Assembly (NCBI RefSeq): GCF_004799345.1
Contig: NZ_SSMC01000002.1
Coordinates: 372,001-436,000 of the forward strand
Direction of reading: 5' to 3'
DNA length: 64,000 nucleotides
Source: Robertkochia marina
Lineage (GTDB): Bacteria > Bacteroidota > Bacteroidia > Flavobacteriales > Flavobacteriaceae
Each line of letters begins with the position of its first letter. Position 1 is the first letter of the stretch. Made by a program: the position numbers and the translations under genes. Under the pieces are notes generated by a model. The model searched no databases. It saw only the letters and a list, made by a program, of their open reading frames with translations, and was not told where the DNA came from. Shown here piece by piece: positions 61,802 to 64,000 of this stretch.

Positions 61802-63385
61802 ATGGCCATTCTTTCCTTTGTAGGATTTACACTCCTGGTTGCTGTTATAGCTTATTACGCTACCAGAAAGACCAATGAAGGTACTTCAGACGGGTATTTT
61901 CTGGGCGGACGAAGTCTCACTGCCGGAGTGGTAGCAGGATCCCTGCTGCTTACCAATTTATCAACAGAACAGATCGTCGGACTCAACGGTTCGGCCTATT
62001 CGGAAGGAATACTGGTAATGGCATGGGAAACCCTTGCAGCCATAGCCATGGTTGTTACGGCCGTTTTTCTATTACCCCGATATCTTAAAGGAGGGCTTAC
62101 CACCGTACCCCAGTTCCTGGAGACCCGCTATGATAAAGGAGTTAAGACCATTGCCTCGGGATTATTCTTACTGGGCTATGTAGTGATCTTTCTGCCGATC
62201 GTACTGTATTCAGGATCGCTGGCCATTAGTACCATGTTCGATATCCCGGCCTTATTGGGAGTGAGTCTTGAAACTTCGATATGGATCTGTGTATGGGGTA
62301 TTGGAATTATAGGTTCTATCTATGCAATTTTCGGGGGACTAAAGGCGGTGGCGGTTTCAGATACCGTGAATGCAGTTGGTCTTCTTATTGGTGGATTGCT
62401 TATTCCTGTTTTTGGACTGTTAATGATCGGAGACGGGTCTTTAGGCGCCGGTATCGATACCCTGATGGCTGCCGCACCGGAAAAGTTTAACTCCATTGGA
62501 GACTCCAAGGCTTCAGTGCCTTTCTCGACTATTTTTACGGGTATGATGTTGGTGCAACTCTTTTACTGGGGTACCAACCAGGCTATTATTCAAAGAGCCC
62601 TTGCAGCCAAGAACCTGCAGGAGGGACAAAAGGGATTGTTATTAGCCGCATTTATCAAAATACTGGGTCCGCTAATCGTGGTATTGCCGGGTGTTATAGC
62701 CTTCTATATGTTTGGACCTGACCTTGAGACCCCAGACCAGGCCTATCCATTGCTGGTAAATAAGGTATTGCCTAAACCATTGTTAGGTTTCTTTGCCGCC
62801 GTTCTTTTTGGGGCCATCCTGAGCTCATTTAATTCTGCGCTTAACAGTTCGGTGACCCTCTTCAGTATCGATTTTTATAAGGAGTATATCAATAAGGAGG
62901 CAAATGAACTTACTGTTATTCGCAATGGGAAATATTTTGGTATCGTCCTGGCTATAGCCTCCATGCTGATAGCTCCAATGATCCAAAAGGCTCCCCAGGG
63001 GTTATTTGGTTACCTTCAGGAAGTTAATGGCTGTTACTCTATTCCCATCCTGACCATTATCGTGGTGGGTTATCTTACCAAAAGAGTACCGGCTATCGCA
63101 GCTAAGATCGGTATCCTTTCCGGGGTACTGCTGTATATCGTGTATCTGTTGTTGAAGTACTTCGTATTTGGTCCTGATGAAATGCTGCATTACCTGCATG
63201 TTATGGCCATTCTATTCGTATTAAATATTGTGATCATGCTTACTATTGGGAAGTTCTACCCGAGAGAAACCGACTTCGAGTTGGAATACACCAAGAAAGT
63301 ATCTATTACGCCTTATAAACACATTAAAGTTGTCGGGATTGCTATCGTGGCTATCGTGGTGGGTATCTATTATTACTTTGCATGA
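61802..63385 (+). CDS. Sodium:solute symporter (SSS/SLC5 family)
   Basis: A 527-residue inner-membrane symporter with about 14 helices. Family features: ATRKTNEGTSDGYFLGGRSL, LLTNLSTEQIVGLNGSAY and WGTNQAIIQRALAAKNL. The ILSSFNSALNSSVTLFSIDF segment contains the sodium-site Ser-rich helix. Substrate (sugar, inositol or similar) cannot be told. It is followed by a strong terminator. Confidence 0.92.
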   Translation: MAILSFVGFTLLVAVIAYYATRKTNEGTSDGYFLGGRSLTAGVVAGSLLLTNLSTEQIVGLNGSAYSEGILVMAWETLAAIAMVVTAVFLLPRYLKGGLTTVPQFLETRYDKGVKTIASGLFLLGYVVIFLPIVLYSGSLAISTMFDIPALLGVSLETSIWICVWGIGIIGSIYAIFGGLKAVAVSDTVNAVGLLIGGLLIPVFGLLMIGDGSLGAGIDTLMAAAPEKFNSIGDSKASVPFSTIFTGMMLVQLFYWGTNQAIIQRALAAKNLQEGQKGLLLAAFIKILGPLIVVLPGVIAFYMFGPDLETPDQAYPLLVNKVLPKPLLGFFAAVLFGAILSSFNSALNSSVTLFSIDFYKEYINKEANELTVIRNGKYFGIVLAIASMLIAPMIQKAPQGLFGYLQEVNGCYSIPILTIIVVGYLTKRVPAIAAKIGILSGVLLYIVYLLLKYFVFGPDEMLHYLHVMAILFVLNIVIMLTIGKFYPRETDFELEYTKKVSITPYKHIKVVGIAIVAIVVGIYYYFA

Positions 63386-63404
63386 TCAAAGCCGATCATA
63401 TATT

Positions 63405-63436
63405 AAAAAAAGCCCTGTGTTAAACAGGGCTTTTTT
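63405..63436 (+). terminator. Terminator after the symporter gene
   Basis: Thirteen-base stem AAAAAAGCCCTGT / ACAGGGCTTTTTT, with GTTAA-like loop; T-runs on both strands, so it may also serve the convergent gene. Confidence 0.88.
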
Positions 63437-63491
63437 GTTGAGGGTTTATCGTTTAAGATGAATTATTAACTCTTATTTGCATCTTGGGTTA

Positions 63492-64000
63492 TTAGAATAA
63501 TTGATATCCCGGAGGTGCAATATTCAATGATCTCAAGTAAATGGCTAATGCCCCCCTGTGATGAACATTGTGCTCTTCGGCTTTCCTTATCCATCCAATT
63601 CTACTCGATTCGAAATTACCCATCTTCGTTATTTCATCCGCATTTGATTCATTTAAAGTTTTGAGTTGGGTCATGGCAAAGTCGTAGGCTTTACCGATCA
63701 ACCTGCTTACGTCTGCTTTATTATGCAAGGAGGCATCTTTTTCAAGATTTTGGTCGGCATACAGGCGCTCAGCCCCGGAAGCATTTGACGCCAAACCTAT
63801 AGTGGCCTGGGTCATATGCAATACTTGCTCTGAATAGGACTTTACACTGTCGTTGGGTTTGTAATTGAATTGATCTTCAGGCATGGCTTCTACGTATGCC
63901 AGGGTAAGGTTTTTACTTCTTTCCAGATCGGCCATTAGCGCATCTATTGCCTGGGTTTGAGCGTTTGCGTACAAACCACCCAACAACAAAAAGATTAAAA
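63492..64000 (-). CDS. DinB-like protein, start outside window
   Basis: At least 169 residues. The visible N-terminus (LIFLLLGGLYANAQ) is the end of a signal peptide whose start lies beyond base 64000. The mature protein has the four-helix DinB/YfiT fold, with metal-ligand histidines in QVLHMTQA and EEHNVHHRGALAIYL. Such exported DinB proteins of Bacteroidetes may be thiol-dependent transferases or hydrolases, substrate unknown. Confidence 0.87.
   Translation of the reverse strand, partial: LIFLLLGGLYANAQTQAIDALMADLERSKNLTLAYVEAMPEDQFNYKPNDSVKSYSEQVLHMTQATIGLASNASGAERLYADQNLEKDASLHNKADVSRLIGKAYDFAMTQLKTLNESNADEITKMGNFESSRIGWIRKAEEHNVHHRGALAIYLRSLNIAPPGYQLF

Overview
The window looks like a chromosome segment of a marine-type member of the Bacteroidetes, most likely Flavobacteriaceae. 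The reasons are TAnnTTTG-type promoters without Shine-Dalgarno sites, an IntDOT-like integrase, a Bacteroidetes TraE-TraN conjugation operon with RteC and BfmA/BtgA proteins, a bacteriocin cluster built on a double-glycine leader, and an arg operon that uses an acyl-ornithine carbamoyltransferase. Genus cannot be read from the sequence.

Bases 1 to about 27,500 are accessory DNA and read as an integrative conjugative element. Its integrase (26120-27331) lies 248 bp from the 3' end of a tRNA-Ser(UGA) gene (27579-27663), the usual geometry for insertion into a tRNA. The other end is not visible and probably lies left of base 1. From left to right there is an AT-rich peptide-export and disulfide cluster (C39 peptidase ABC exporter, a 59-residue double-glycine precursor that is easy to miss, and a C39-like/VKOR/thioredoxin fusion); a protein made of three copies of one unknown domain; an NrtR-type regulator with two matching operators in front of a PRPP-synthetase-like plus nicotinamide phosphoribosyltransferase-like pair (NAD salvage, or possibly NAD reconstitution from ADP-ribose); the RteC/HTH/DnaC-like control genes; a compact type IV secretion operon; a membrane PLD-like protein; coupling protein, relaxase and accessory Mob protein with a candidate oriT; an IS110 relic; a HicAB toxin-antitoxin pair; two small membrane proteins; and several long inverted repeats next to the integrase.

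Bases 27,580 to 64,000 are ordinary chromosome. They hold TSUP transporter, nitroreductase, DegT aminotransferase and PhzF genes; an M19 dipeptidase lipoprotein; a ribB-lptG-lolA-ftsK-dgkA-tpx run; a peroxiredoxin/thioredoxin operon; an NhaC antiporter; a UDP-glucuronate decarboxylase gene whose start has been duplicated around an inserted GIY-YIG nuclease gene; a proC-proA-proB group; a nine-gene arginine operon (GNAT-argG-argC-proC-argD-argF'-argB-argE-argH) containing a second proC; then pabB, an alpha/beta hydrolase, tilS, a sodium:solute symporter and a DinB-like protein cut by the window end.

The most unusual items are the peptide/VKOR cluster, the NrtR-controlled NAD pair on a mobile element, the GIY-YIG insertion that carries its own replacement for the target gene's 5' end, the triplicated-domain protein, the ribB gene whose GTP cyclohydrolase II half has lost its zinc cysteines, and a family of 7-9 bp tandem repeats in intergenic gaps, one of which flanks a four-helix-bundle gene in inverted orientation.
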